A stretch of 64,000 nucleotides of DNA from CAYJKB01 sp964370625 (GTDB lineage Bacteria > Bacillota > Clostridia > Oscillospirales > Butyricicoccaceae). Below are positions 43,638 to 52,716 of the stretch, in pieces (position 1 is the first letter of the stretch; the number at the start of each line of letters is the position of its first letter). Made by a program: the position numbers and the translations under genes. The notes below the pieces were generated by a model. That model was not told the DNA's origin, searched no databases, and saw only the letters and a program-made list of their open reading frames with translations. The stretch is taken from NCBI GenBank assembly GCA_964370625.1, contig CAYJKB010000006.1, positions 1-64,000 of the forward strand, read 5' to 3'.

Positions 43638-44405
43638 ATGATTAATGATAAAGGTATTGTTCTTGTAGGTTCTAGCAAAGATTTATTACAAATATGCAAT
43701 AGCAAATATCGTGCTGTGTCTTTTTTTTACAAAATTGGTAATGATGGGCTTCTAAATAGATTAGGTTTAGTTCCTTATCATCAAAAATTATTTATGGGAA
43801 TTTGTGATTATAATATGTCCAATAATATTAAGGTAAATATCAAAGATTTAATAAAAGATATTTTATTTGAATTTGGAAATCATAATTTCAAGGGTATTGT
43901 TTGTGATTTCGATGAAATTTGCCCTGTTCGTGTGTCATTAATACATGAATTAGATGAAATACTACATCGCAAAAATCTTCCTTTTTTTGTGCCTTTAAAA
44001 TATGCTAAATATGTTTCTCATGCAATTATTTTAATCCAAAGTAATATTAGTGGTGGTAGTTTATCTACTTTTTTGTATGAACAAATTTCATCTTTTGGTG
44101 AATCAAGAATTGCTTTAGAGCTTGGTATTAGTTGTAATAAATTTGCTATTCCATCTTATTCTCCTGATGGAATTGTTTTATCTAAAAATGAATTTGACAA
44201 TATAATTTCACAGCATAACCCTTCTATTTACTTTTCTTCTGAACTTTCAACAAAATATTTTACTTATATGGAAGAGAATAATGGATATTTTGTATTGTTT
44301 GATGATATTTCAACCATTTCTCAAAAAATCTATCTTGCAAATAAATTTAATATTCAATATAAATTTATAGCGCTTGAACATATTAAATCTGAACTAGGTA
44401 TTTAA
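43638..44405 (+). CDS. Protein of unknown function
   Basis: 255 aa from the ATG at 43638 (GTGAGG eight bases upstream; the longer frame from 43566 begins in the promoter). No signal peptide or clear membrane segment. The stretch GIVCDFDEICP near residue 100 is reminiscent of the catalytic strand of family 18 glycosidases, and the alternation of short strands and helices fits a barrel; this is a weak likeness. Stands alone, divergent from yqeG and convergent to the small Cys-rich gene. Confidence 0.6.
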   Translation: MINDKGIVLVGSSKDLLQICNSKYRAVSFFYKIGNDGLLNRLGLVPYHQKLFMGICDYNMSNNIKVNIKDLIKDILFEFGNHNFKGIVCDFDEICPVRVSLIHELDEILHRKNLPFFVPLKYAKYVSHAIILIQSNISGGSLSTFLYEQISSFGESRIALELGISCNKFAIPSYSPDGIVLSKNEFDNIISQHNPSIYFSSELSTKYFTYMEENNGYFVLFDDISTISQKIYLANKFNIQYKFIALEHIKSELGI

Positions 44406-44421
44406 ATTTTGAAAGAGAACC

Positions 44422-44449
44422 GTCGCAAATAATTTCCACCATTTGCGAC
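44422..44449. terminator. Hairpin between convergent genes
   Basis: 9-bp stem GTCGCAAAT/ATTTGCGAC with a 10-base loop. The GTCGCAAAT arm is also found in the palindrome at 879-918. No T-run, so termination strength is uncertain. Confidence 0.5.
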
Positions 44450-44475
44450 AGTCCCCTTAATATGAACATTTTAAT

Positions 44476-44625
44476 TTAGCAACAAGGATTTTCTGTACAA
44501 CCACAGCCATTGCTTGAATTTGTGCCCCAACCACAGAATAGAATTAAAAATACTGCGATAATAATGATAATCCACCAAATGTCATTGTTGTTGTTCCCGT
44601 TGCATCCACAGTTGTTATTATACAT
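44476..44625 (-). CDS. Small Cys-rich membrane protein, probably sporulation-associated
   Basis: 49 aa. N-terminal Asn/Cys-rich patch (NNNCGCNGNNNN), one membrane segment DIWWIIIIIAVFLILF, then a Cys-rich tail (NGCGCTENPCC). GGAGG lies eight bases before the ATG at 44625. The layout recalls small YjcZ-like spore proteins. A sigma-K-type promoter lies just upstream. Cysteines may cross-link or bind metal. No family match can be claimed. Confidence 0.75.
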   Translation of the reverse strand: MYNNNCGCNGNNNNDIWWIIIIIAVFLILFCGWGTNSSNGCGCTENPCC

Positions 44626-44656
44626 AATATTTACCTCCATTTTGTTATTACATTAG

Positions 44657-44685
44657 TATCTTATGCTCTGAGGTAAATATTGGTT
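44657..44685 (-). promoter_or_regulatory. Sigma-K-type promoter of small Cys-rich gene
   Basis: AACC (44682-44685), 16-base spacer, CATAAGATA (44657-44665) on the minus strand; fits the known sigma-K pattern AC-N16/17-CATANNNTA. No consensus sigma-A promoter is seen in the same gap. Confidence 0.55.
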
Positions 44686-44687
44686 AC

Positions 44688-45809
44688 TTAATTTATGCTG
44701 TTTTTTGCATTTTGATATTGGCTTTCTGTAAATACACTTTTAGAAATCAAATCAGAAGCTAGGCTAACGCTTTGGTTTTTAATGTTTGCATTTAATGCGT
44801 TAAAGCTAATATAAGCTAAGTGATCTCGGTATAGTCTGCCTGAATCCTTAATTTCAGATAAAGAACTATCTGATAAAATTTCAATTTCATTTAGATATTC
44901 AGGAGCTTTATAATAATCAAAATCTCCCGCTTTATCATCATATTTTAAAGCACGAAGGATAAATGTTGCATATTGCAAATCTGTGACTTCTTGTGATGAA
45001 CCAAATAAAGTTGAACTAACACCTGTAGTATATTGTTTGTTATATGCATATGCCACATATGGCTTAAGCCAGTCTGGTACATCTGTAAATGGATGTGTAC
45101 CTGTATATGCTAGTGCTTCATCTTCTTCACCTAATAGTCTTATAAGCATTACTATAGCTTCGCCACGGCTAGCAGGTCTTGTAAGTTCATATCCTATGTC
45201 TGTTCCTTTAAATAAACCTAAAGAGTTTAAAGCATCTGCATAATCTTCATAAACTGCTGGGCGTGTTGGTATTTCTATTAAAGTATAATCTGATGAAATC
45301 CATGCATTTGAAGTTGTAACTTCTACTGATGCTACATCATTCGGAAACATATATAATCTATTTGTCACAAGTGCTGTTCCTGCTGGAATTTCTCCCCCAC
45401 TTGATAAATCAATCATAGATGTTACTGTTTTTGCACCTCCAGATACTAACATAATTTTAGCACCTTCAGCAGCTTTAATACGGCTTGTGTTTAAAAATAC
45501 ATCCTGAAAATATGTATCATTTCCAGAAGTTAACATATTAGCTAAAACATCAGCTGCATTATCTTCATCAATTTCATATTGTTCTGATGATTTCATATTA
45601 TTAAATTCAATTACTTTAGTATCTGTAATTGATTTAAATTCATTTTCAAGTTCAGTCTCTATATCGTTTAGTACAATATCTTTCAAATTTGCATCAACAT
45701 AGCTCTTTGTAACAAGTGGATCGTTTTCTGTGCCAGCAGAGCCAATAGCAACAGCTAATATACCCAATGCTGTTATAGAAATAAACGCAGTAGTTATAAT
45801 TTTTTTCAA
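44688..45809 (-). CDS. S-layer homology (SLH) domain protein
   Basis: 373 aa. Signal peptide (KKIITTAFISITALGILAVA). Residues 30-190 begin ENDPLVTKSYVDANL, a motif seen in clostridial SLH proteins. From about 200, SLH-like repeats follow (ALNSLGLFKGTD, LTRPASRGEAIVMLIRLLGE, FTDVPDWLKPYVAYAYNK). Probably anchored to secondary cell-wall polymer. Starts with TTG (45809), AAGGAG ten bases upstream. Next to a deacetylase-like envelope gene on the same strand. Confidence 0.85.
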   Translation of the reverse strand: MKKIITTAFISITALGILAVAIGSAGTENDPLVTKSYVDANLKDIVLNDIETELENEFKSITDTKVIEFNNMKSSEQYEIDEDNAADVLANMLTSGNDTYFQDVFLNTSRIKAAEGAKIMLVSGGAKTVTSMIDLSSGGEIPAGTALVTNRLYMFPNDVASVEVTTSNAWISSDYTLIEIPTRPAVYEDYADALNSLGLFKGTDIGYELTRPASRGEAIVMLIRLLGEEDEALAYTGTHPFTDVPDWLKPYVAYAYNKQYTTGVSSTLFGSSQEVTDLQYATFILRALKYDDKAGDFDYYKAPEYLNEIEILSDSSLSEIKDSGRLYRDHLAYISFNALNANIKNQSVSLASDLISKSVFTESQYQNAKNSIN

Positions 45810-45825
45810 TTGATTTTATCTCCTT

Positions 45826-47205
45826 TTAATTATATTTCGGACGTCTTTCATCAATTACACCTGTCATATCAATCATATTATCTAAACGATTGGCATCAAA
45901 TGCAATTCCATCGATATTGCGTCGTTGTTGTAGCACCCAATTATCATAATATCTCATATATGGCTTAGCTTCAACTCCGCAGAACATTGTAAACCCACGA
46001 TCTACCATATGCAGATGTTTTTCTTCATCAAAATCTATAAGTTCACCAAATGGGTAGATATAAAGGTCTGTATCACCTACAACTGCACCCACTTCACGAA
46101 TCCATTTATCAGTATCTTCAATCATTTGCTCTGTTGTACGTTTTGCTGGAGAATTATGTCCATAGCTATGGCATGCAAAGTTCCAGCCTGTTTCTTTTAA
46201 TTTATCTGCAACTGCTTGTGCTTGTGCTAATACTTGATTATAATCTGGCGCATCTAAAATATCTGTTGGAAAACCTAAAGCTCCTTCATAACCTGTAAGT
46301 GCTAGTGTTCCTTTGTGTCCTCCCCAGAATAAATCAGGGTAAATATCCATCATATCTTCAAGAATTGGAACAATAGCTTCTTCTCTTGAATATGTTCTTG
46401 TTCCGTCATCTAAATCACGATAAGTATAAAGATCCCCATTTTCATCAAATTCAAACCCATGTGCCATGCCATTCCCTTTCATATAAGGATAAAAGTTTAA
46501 GTCATCAATTGATAAAACAAGAGGTTTTTTACCTTCTGGAAGTAATAATTCTGATTTTACAACTTGTCCATTTTCATCTTTTTCATATAAAAGCCTAATA
46601 TCTACAAATATATAATCATTTTCATACATTCTCTTTGTAATTTCTACAAATTCAGGTACTGTTACAAAATAATCTGCAAAACCTTTTTCTTGATAGTCTC
46701 CATCGAAAGCTTCTTCAGTATATGCTATTAACGGATGATAAAAGATATGCTCAACAGTTCCCTCATAAGGTATTGTAACCGAATATGTCACACATGTATC
46801 ATATAATTTAAAAAATATTTCATTTTCAATTGTCCCAAGTGTTTTCACTTCCTCTAAAAGTGTTTTAGCGCCTTCATAATCGTATTTATAGATTAATTCC
46901 CAAGCTTTATCAATAGATTCAATTGCAAGTTCATTTAATGCTGTTTGTCTTAAAGTAGCATTTTCTTCTGAAATTTTTTCTTCTAAATCAATCTCAGTTA
47001 TTGCCTCTTTGTACTTCCCTTCATCAAAAAGGCTTTGTGGCGTGATTTTCTCTTCATCTTGTTCTGCTGAAATTCCACCTTGCAAAGCATTTGAAAGGTC
47101 TATCGGATTTGCTCCTGTTATATACATATATGCTGCAACTGAAATTGAACAAGCTGCTATAATTGCACTTGCTAAAATCACTATTTTTTTTGTGTCTTTT
47201 TTCAT
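45826..47205 (-). CDS. Membrane-anchored polysaccharide deacetylase-like protein
   Basis: 459 aa from ATG 47205; an in-frame start 11 codons earlier lacks a site. Membrane anchor near 7-27, a helical repeat-like stretch (about 55-130), then a NodB-type fold with LSIDDLNFY (the Asp pair) and HSYGHNS (His pair) as metal ligands. May modify peptidoglycan or another cell-wall glycan. The carboxy-terminal part of the catalytic region is divergent, so activity is not assured. Followed after 16 bases by the SLH gene. Confidence 0.78.
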   Translation of the reverse strand: MKKDTKKIVILASAIIAACSISVAAYMYITGANPIDLSNALQGGISAEQDEEKITPQSLFDEGKYKEAITEIDLEEKISEENATLRQTALNELAIESIDKAWELIYKYDYEGAKTLLEEVKTLGTIENEIFFKLYDTCVTYSVTIPYEGTVEHIFYHPLIAYTEEAFDGDYQEKGFADYFVTVPEFVEITKRMYENDYIFVDIRLLYEKDENGQVVKSELLLPEGKKPLVLSIDDLNFYPYMKGNGMAHGFEFDENGDLYTYRDLDDGTRTYSREEAIVPILEDMMDIYPDLFWGGHKGTLALTGYEGALGFPTDILDAPDYNQVLAQAQAVADKLKETGWNFACHSYGHNSPAKRTTEQMIEDTDKWIREVGAVVGDTDLYIYPFGELIDFDEEKHLHMVDRGFTMFCGVEAKPYMRYYDNWVLQQRRNIDGIAFDANRLDNMIDMTGVIDERRPKYN

Positions 47206-47271
47206 ATGTCCTAAATCCCCTTGTTTTGTTCTAAGCACTATTTATTTTTCTATTCATATCATACTTTAGAT

Positions 47272-47300
47272 ATTATATCAACTTATAATGTATATTGCAA
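47272..47300 (-). promoter_or_regulatory. Promoter of deacetylase-SLH unit
   Basis: TTGCAA (47295-47300), 17-base spacer, TATAAT (47272-47277) on the minus strand. Confidence 0.75.
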
Positions 47301-47375
47301 ACTATTTCGCACTTTTTATCATAATTTATCGAAATCACGTTTTGTTATTTTCTGTAATTTGAATCGGTAGTGTAG

Positions 47376-47404
47376 TTGACACTTACAGTTCACTATGCTA
47401 AACT
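47376..47404 (+). promoter_or_regulatory. Promoter of peptide/nickel-type ABC operon
   Basis: TTGACA (47376-47381), 17-base spacer, TAAACT (47399-47404). Divergent from the deacetylase promoter. Confidence 0.75.
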
Positions 47405-47459
47405 ATTTGTGTATAAACCACAAATAATTATAACTTTTATCATAAAAAGAGGTGAAAAT

Positions 47460-48386
47460 GTGCTTAAACAATTTATTAGATTTACTATAATTTTATTCGC
47501 TATAAGTTTAATTACATTTTTGCTTACTTATCTATCTCCTAGCGACCCTGTAAATTCTGCTTTTATCTCAAGCGGATATATACAATCTGAAGAAATAATT
47601 GAGCAAACCAGAGCCGAACTTGGACTTGATAGACCCTTTATTATTCAATATCTTGATTGGCTAAAAAGCTGTCTCACTGGCGATTTTGGCATTTCTTATT
47701 CTACTGGTTTGCCTGTATCAGAAATGCTTTTATCAAGGCTTCCTGCAACGATTTCACTTGCACTTTTAGCATTATTATTCATGATAATTTTAGCTGTGCC
47801 AATGGGCATTGTTTCTGCACTTTATCCAAATAATCCAATAGATTATTTGATGAGATTTTTAAGTTTTATCGCTATTTCAATTCCAAATTTTACTATGGGA
47901 ATTGTTTTGCTTTATTTCTTTGCATATAAATTCAATTTTTTCAATGTTATTTATGTCAATACTTCTTTTGAAAGCATGATTTTGCCCGCTTTTACTTTAG
48001 CATTTACATTGTCTGGAAAATATGCTAGGCAAGTTAGAACTGCTATTCTTGAAGAATTAAATGAAGAATATATTTTCGGTGCTAAAGCACGTGGTCTGCA
48101 TGGCTTTACTATCTTGTTTTGTCATGTTTTACCTAATGCAATAATGCCACTTATAACAATTTTAGGTCTCTCGTTTGCATCATTATTAGGTGGTACTGCT
48201 GTTATTGAAATCATCTTTTCATATAAAGGCGTTGGTACACTTGCAATTAATGCAATAAATTCAGCTGATTATCCTGTTATTCAAGCTTTTATGCTGTGGA
48301 TAACCTTTATATATTTATCTCTTAATTTAATTGTAGATATTTCTTATAAAACACTTGACCCAAGGCTTAAAAAGAGGAGGTCATAA
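47460..48386 (+). CDS. Peptide/nickel-type ABC transporter permease (DppB/NikB family)
   Basis: 308 aa from GTG 47460 (GAGG seven bases upstream). Six membrane segments. The family features are the periplasmic RAELGLDRPFIIQYLDWL and the cytoplasmic EAA loop ARGLHGFTILFCHVLPNA. First gene of a four-gene importer operon; its stop lies two bases before the next start. Confidence 0.9.
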   Translation: MLKQFIRFTIILFAISLITFLLTYLSPSDPVNSAFISSGYIQSEEIIEQTRAELGLDRPFIIQYLDWLKSCLTGDFGISYSTGLPVSEMLLSRLPATISLALLALLFMIILAVPMGIVSALYPNNPIDYLMRFLSFIAISIPNFTMGIVLLYFFAYKFNFFNVIYVNTSFESMILPAFTLAFTLSGKYARQVRTAILEELNEEYIFGAKARGLHGFTILFCHVLPNAIMPLITILGLSFASLLGGTAVIEIIFSYKGVGTLAINAINSADYPVIQAFMLWITFIYLSLNLIVDISYKTLDPRLKKRRS

Positions 48387-48387
48387 T

Positions 48388-50823
48388 TTGAGAAAGAATA
48401 AAATCAGATTTGTAATAATGCTAGCATTAGTAGTTAGCATTATTTTAATTGCCATATTCGCTCCTGTTTTAGCACCTTTTGACCCTTATGAAGCTGTTTT
48501 TGAAAATGCTCTTAATCAACCATCTTCTGAACATCTTTTCGGCACTGATAATATGGGTCGTGATGTTTTTTCTCGTATTATTTTTGGAACAAGAACATCT
48601 ATTTCTTACACTTTAATTTTAATTAGCTTTATTTTTCTGTTAGGCACTTCTTATGGTTTGATAGCAGGATTTATTGGTGGTAAACTTGAGATGATTATGA
48701 TGAGTATTTCAACTATGGCAGCATCTTTTCCAGGTATTGTTCTTGCACTTGCATTTGTAGGAATTTTTGGCACTGATATTAAAAATATAATTATTGCTAT
48801 TGCAATAGTTACTTTTGGCAGATATGCAAGATTATCTAGAAGTATTGTTTATAAAGAAAAAAACCGAGATTACATCTCTGTAGCTGTTTTATCCGGCACA
48901 CGCAGACGTTTTATAATCTTTAGATATTTGTTGCCAGCTGTGCTTCCAACACTTGTTATAACTGCTGTGTCTGACATTGGTATCATCATGTTAGAACTAG
49001 CTGCTTTTTCGTTTTTAGGTTTGAGTTCTTCTACTGATTTTATTGAATGGGGATATATGTTAAACCAAGGAAAAGCATATTATGAAACTGCCCCTTGGCT
49101 GATGTTATTCCCTACACTTGCGATTTTTCTTACTGTAATTATCTTTAACCTTTTCGGTGATTCACTGCGTGATATCTTAGATATTAGCACAAATTCTGTC
49201 ACTAAAAAAAATCGTCAGTTTTCACTATTTCCTAAAACTAATTCATATAAAAATAGTATAGCTATTGGGCTTACTTTAGGGATTACTTTAGTGCTATTAT
49301 TGCCAATTACGTTTTATGGAATGAATTCAGATAATAATTCTGATCCTACACATTTAAATTTTGGCTGTTTTAACTATTCATCTTCTGTTGACCCTGCTAA
49401 AAATATTAATTCAGCTTTAAGTGGTGTACGTTTTGGTATCACTGAAACTCTATTTAATGTATCTGATGACCTTAAAATCATACCAAATCTTGCTTTAAAT
49501 TATGAAGTTTCTTCTGATTTTAAAACATGGAGCATTCAAATTCGTGATGATATTTTGTTTTCAAATGGAAACAAACTTTCTGCCTCTTTAGTTAAAACAT
49601 CTCTTGAAAGATTATTTTCACAGACAGATTCTTCTTCAGGTGGCAGAGGAAGTTCTACTCCACAGGTTTATTTTAAGCCTACAAATATTCATGCAGATGA
49701 TAACTTAAATCTTGTTACAATAGAATGTGCACAGCCTGTGTATAATTTACCCAGTATGTTGACACATCCATATTTTGCAATTATTGACACTTCTACAGTT
49801 CAAACAAAAATAATTGGAACAGGTCCTTATAAAATTGATGAAATAATACATGGAGTAAATATCGAATTATCTGTAAACTCTTTCTATAAAGAAAAAAATT
49901 TAGATTTTAAGACTATTAGTATAGTTTTTATTCAAGATAGTATGACAAAATCTTTAGCTTTGCAAAGTGGAGATATAGATATTACTGAGAACATAACAAC
50001 ATCAAGTGATATTGAGAAATTAGATGAATTAGATAACTTTTATGTATCACAAACTCCAAGCATACGCACAGGAAATACATATTTAAACTTTAATGGAATA
50101 TTGCAAAATGATATTTTACGTCAAGCTATTATACTTGCTATTGATGGTCAAACCATTTGTGATACTGTTGTATCTGGTGTTCATTCTTATGGTTTTTCTC
50201 CTATTTCATCATCATTACCTTTCGGCTATGATGAACTTATAAATCCGTATGAATTTAATGTTGAAAAATCTGTTTCATTGTTAGATGAAAATGGTATAAT
50301 CGACACTGACGGTGACGGTATTCGTGAACTTAATGGTGACAATATAAATTTAACTTATGTAACTTCTACAAGTCGTTATTTAAGTGAATTTGCAGAAGCA
50401 ATTTCGATTAGCTTAAAACAAATAGGTATAGATGTTACACTTAAATTTTATGATAGTGATACCACTATTGCACTTAAAGATAATGGTAAATTTGATATGA
50501 TTACAAACAGTGTTGTCACTATTGATGTTGATGGGCCTTATGCTTTTTTGGGCAATTGGTATTCTGATAATTCATATAAATATGGATTTTACAAAAATGC
50601 TGAATATGACGCACTTTATGAGCAATTATCTTTCACTAAAACAGCTGACGAACGTTATGAGATAATAACCAAGTTGCAACAAATTTTAATCAATGATGCT
50701 GCTGTGATTGTTCATGGATATTATAATAGCCAATTAATTAGTAATTCTGAAAAAGTCAAAAATGCTGAACTTTCTCCAATTGATTATTATTGGATTACAG
50801 CAAATTTAGCTTCTGTGGAGTAA
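48388..50823 (+). CDS. Fusion of ABC permease (DppC/NikC) with its solute-binding protein
   Basis: 811 aa from TTG 48388 (GGAGG seven bases upstream). Residues 1 to about 275 form a DppC-type permease (HLFGTDNMGRDVFSRIIFGTR, EAA loop VAVLSGTRRRFIIFRYLLPA). A further membrane segment near 290-312 passes to the outside. About 318-811 is a family 5 binding protein (DDLKIIPNLALNYEVSSDF, IIGTGPYKI, RTGNTYLNFNG). The binding protein has no signal peptide or lipobox of its own and is tethered to the permease. The Arg before YLNFN recalls nickel-type more than dipeptide-type binders; substrate remains open. Confidence 0.88.
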   Translation: MRKNKIRFVIMLALVVSIILIAIFAPVLAPFDPYEAVFENALNQPSSEHLFGTDNMGRDVFSRIIFGTRTSISYTLILISFIFLLGTSYGLIAGFIGGKLEMIMMSISTMAASFPGIVLALAFVGIFGTDIKNIIIAIAIVTFGRYARLSRSIVYKEKNRDYISVAVLSGTRRRFIIFRYLLPAVLPTLVITAVSDIGIIMLELAAFSFLGLSSSTDFIEWGYMLNQGKAYYETAPWLMLFPTLAIFLTVIIFNLFGDSLRDILDISTNSVTKKNRQFSLFPKTNSYKNSIAIGLTLGITLVLLLPITFYGMNSDNNSDPTHLNFGCFNYSSSVDPAKNINSALSGVRFGITETLFNVSDDLKIIPNLALNYEVSSDFKTWSIQIRDDILFSNGNKLSASLVKTSLERLFSQTDSSSGGRGSSTPQVYFKPTNIHADDNLNLVTIECAQPVYNLPSMLTHPYFAIIDTSTVQTKIIGTGPYKIDEIIHGVNIELSVNSFYKEKNLDFKTISIVFIQDSMTKSLALQSGDIDITENITTSSDIEKLDELDNFYVSQTPSIRTGNTYLNFNGILQNDILRQAIILAIDGQTICDTVVSGVHSYGFSPISSSLPFGYDELINPYEFNVEKSVSLLDENGIIDTDGDGIRELNGDNINLTYVTSTSRYLSEFAEAISISLKQIGIDVTLKFYDSDTTIALKDNGKFDMITNSVVTIDVDGPYAFLGNWYSDNSYKYGFYKNAEYDALYEQLSFTKTADERYEIITKLQQILINDAAVIVHGYYNSQLISNSEKVKNAELSPIDYYWITANLASVE

Positions 50824-50827
50824 AAAT

Positions 50828-51613
50828 ATGTTTAGTTTTAAAGATTTATCTGTGAATTATTCTGATGGACAAGGTGTATTGCATAATTTTTCATTAGACA
50901 TTCATGATGGTGAAATTATTGCACTTGTTGGGGAAAGCGGTAGTGGAAAAACTACTGCTATTCGTGCTGCAATGGGACTTTTATCTTCTGAAGGAGAAAT
51001 AACTGGTGGTGATTTATTGTTAGATGGTCAATCACTTATTGGATTTAACGAAAAGCAGTGGCGTAGTTTTCGTGGAACAAAAATTTCTATGATTTTCCAA
51101 CATCCTGATGCTGTGCTAAATCCTGTTCGCACAATTGGAAGTCAATTTATAGAATTTATACGTACACATGAAAAAATTAGCCGAAAAGATGCTTATCAAA
51201 AAGCAATAATCCAACTTGACAAAATGCATCTTCCGCATAGCGATGTACTTATGAAATCCATACCAGCTTCATTATCTAATGGTATGAAACAGCGAATAGG
51301 CATTGCAATTTCAATGACTTTTGCCCCTAAAATTTTATTCGCTGATGAACCTATAAGCTCTCTTGATGTATCTTTAGCAGCACAGATAATTCGTAATTTA
51401 GATGAACTTCGTTCAGAATTTGGTACAAGCATCTTGATTGTTACACATAATCTTGCTGCTGCATCTTATTTGGCAGATAGAATTTTAGTTTTACAAAATG
51501 GACGTATCGTTGAACAGGGCACTAGTGAACAAATATTTTCTAATCCTCAGACTGATTACACAAAACGTTTGATTTCTAAAGTGTCTGATTTTAGGGGGAA
51601 ACAATATGTCTGA
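50828..51613 (+). CDS. ABC transporter ATPase (DppD/NikD type)
   Basis: 261 aa. Walker A GESGSGKTT, signature LSNGMKQRIGIA, Walker B ILFADEPISSLD, H-loop VTHNLAA. Shorter than many DppD proteins, lacking most of the C-terminal Cys-containing extension. Overlaps the next ATPase by eight bases. Confidence 0.92.
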   Translation: MFSFKDLSVNYSDGQGVLHNFSLDIHDGEIIALVGESGSGKTTAIRAAMGLLSSEGEITGGDLLLDGQSLIGFNEKQWRSFRGTKISMIFQHPDAVLNPVRTIGSQFIEFIRTHEKISRKDAYQKAIIQLDKMHLPHSDVLMKSIPASLSNGMKQRIGIAISMTFAPKILFADEPISSLDVSLAAQIIRNLDELRSEFGTSILIVTHNLAAASYLADRILVLQNGRIVEQGTSEQIFSNPQTDYTKRLISKVSDFRGKQYV

Positions 51614-52553
51614 TATATTACTTAGCGCCAAAAATTTATCAAAATATTACCATAATGAAACCAAATCAAAAACTTATGCTATAAATAATATTTCCTTTGA
51701 TCTTGAACGTGGAAAAACACTTGCTGTAATTGGCGAGAGTGGAAGCGGAAAGAGCACTTTACTTAAATTGTTATCTACTCTTGAAAAACCTTCATCTGGT
51801 AAAATTTATTTTAAAGATATTGAAATCACTTCGCTAAAAGGCAATGAGCTTCGTATGCATAGACAACATGTACAAATGGTTTCCGAAGATTCTAACACTT
51901 CATTTTTCTCTAAAATGAAAGTTATTGATGCTGTAAGCGAGCCTATACGTAACTACTACAAGTTATCAAAGACACAAATTGAAGAAAGGGTTTTACAGTT
52001 ATTTGATGATGTGCATTTGCCTCATAGTTTTCTTTATAAATATCCACACTCTATGAGTGGTGGACAACAACAAAGGCTTGGAATTGCACGTGCTTTGGCA
52101 TTAAAGCCAGAAATTTTAATCTGTGATGAGGCAACATCTGCACTTGATGTATTTGTTCAAGATAAAATTTTAACCCTTTTATCAGGCCTTCAAAAAGAAA
52201 GGAATTTATCTATAATTTTCGTATGTCATGACTTGGCACAAGCAAAATCAATATCACATGATATACTTGTTATATATCTTGGAAATGTTGTTGAAATTAT
52301 TCCTTCTTCTAAACTAGAATTACAATCTATGCATCCTTACACTAAGACTCTGCTTCAATCTATTTTTTGGATAGGGATGGATAAAGACCAACAAATTACG
52401 CCTTTATACGGGGATATTTCTAGCAGTATTAACATTCCTTTCGGTTGTGCTTTTCATAAGCGATGTCCAAATCGTATGGAAATTTGTAGCAAAATTGCAC
52501 CTGATTTGAAGTACATTGATGAAAAACATCAAGTTGCATGTCATTTATATTAG
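51606..52553 (+). CDS. ABC transporter ATPase (DppF/NikE type)
   Basis: 315 aa. Walker A GESGSGKST, signature MSGGQQQRLGIARAL, Walker B ILICDEATSALD. C-terminal FGCAFHKRCPNRMEIC matches the Cys extension of peptide/nickel-type ATPases. Forms a heterodimer with the preceding protein to drive import. Confidence 0.92.
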   Translation: MSDILLSAKNLSKYYHNETKSKTYAINNISFDLERGKTLAVIGESGSGKSTLLKLLSTLEKPSSGKIYFKDIEITSLKGNELRMHRQHVQMVSEDSNTSFFSKMKVIDAVSEPIRNYYKLSKTQIEERVLQLFDDVHLPHSFLYKYPHSMSGGQQQRLGIARALALKPEILICDEATSALDVFVQDKILTLLSGLQKERNLSIIFVCHDLAQAKSISHDILVIYLGNVVEIIPSSKLELQSMHPYTKTLLQSIFWIGMDKDQQITPLYGDISSSINIPFGCAFHKRCPNRMEICSKIAPDLKYIDEKHQVACHLY

Positions 52554-52634
52554 GCATTATATTCCATTGTTTTCCAATTTAATCCATTTCAATGTTAAAT
52601 CTATGTAAAATCACACATGTTTTTAACTTTTTTG

Positions 52635-52663
52635 TTTGCTCTTTGTTAAATTAATGTTATAAT
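52635..52663 (+). promoter_or_regulatory. Candidate promoter of Na+/phosphate symporter gene
   Basis: TATAAT (52658-52663) with a weak TTTGCT (52635-52640) 17 bases upstream. Confidence 0.5.
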
Positions 52664-52716
52664 TGTTAATGAATTATTAAATCCTTTATTGGATAATTTT
52701 TGGAGGAACAAAAAAT

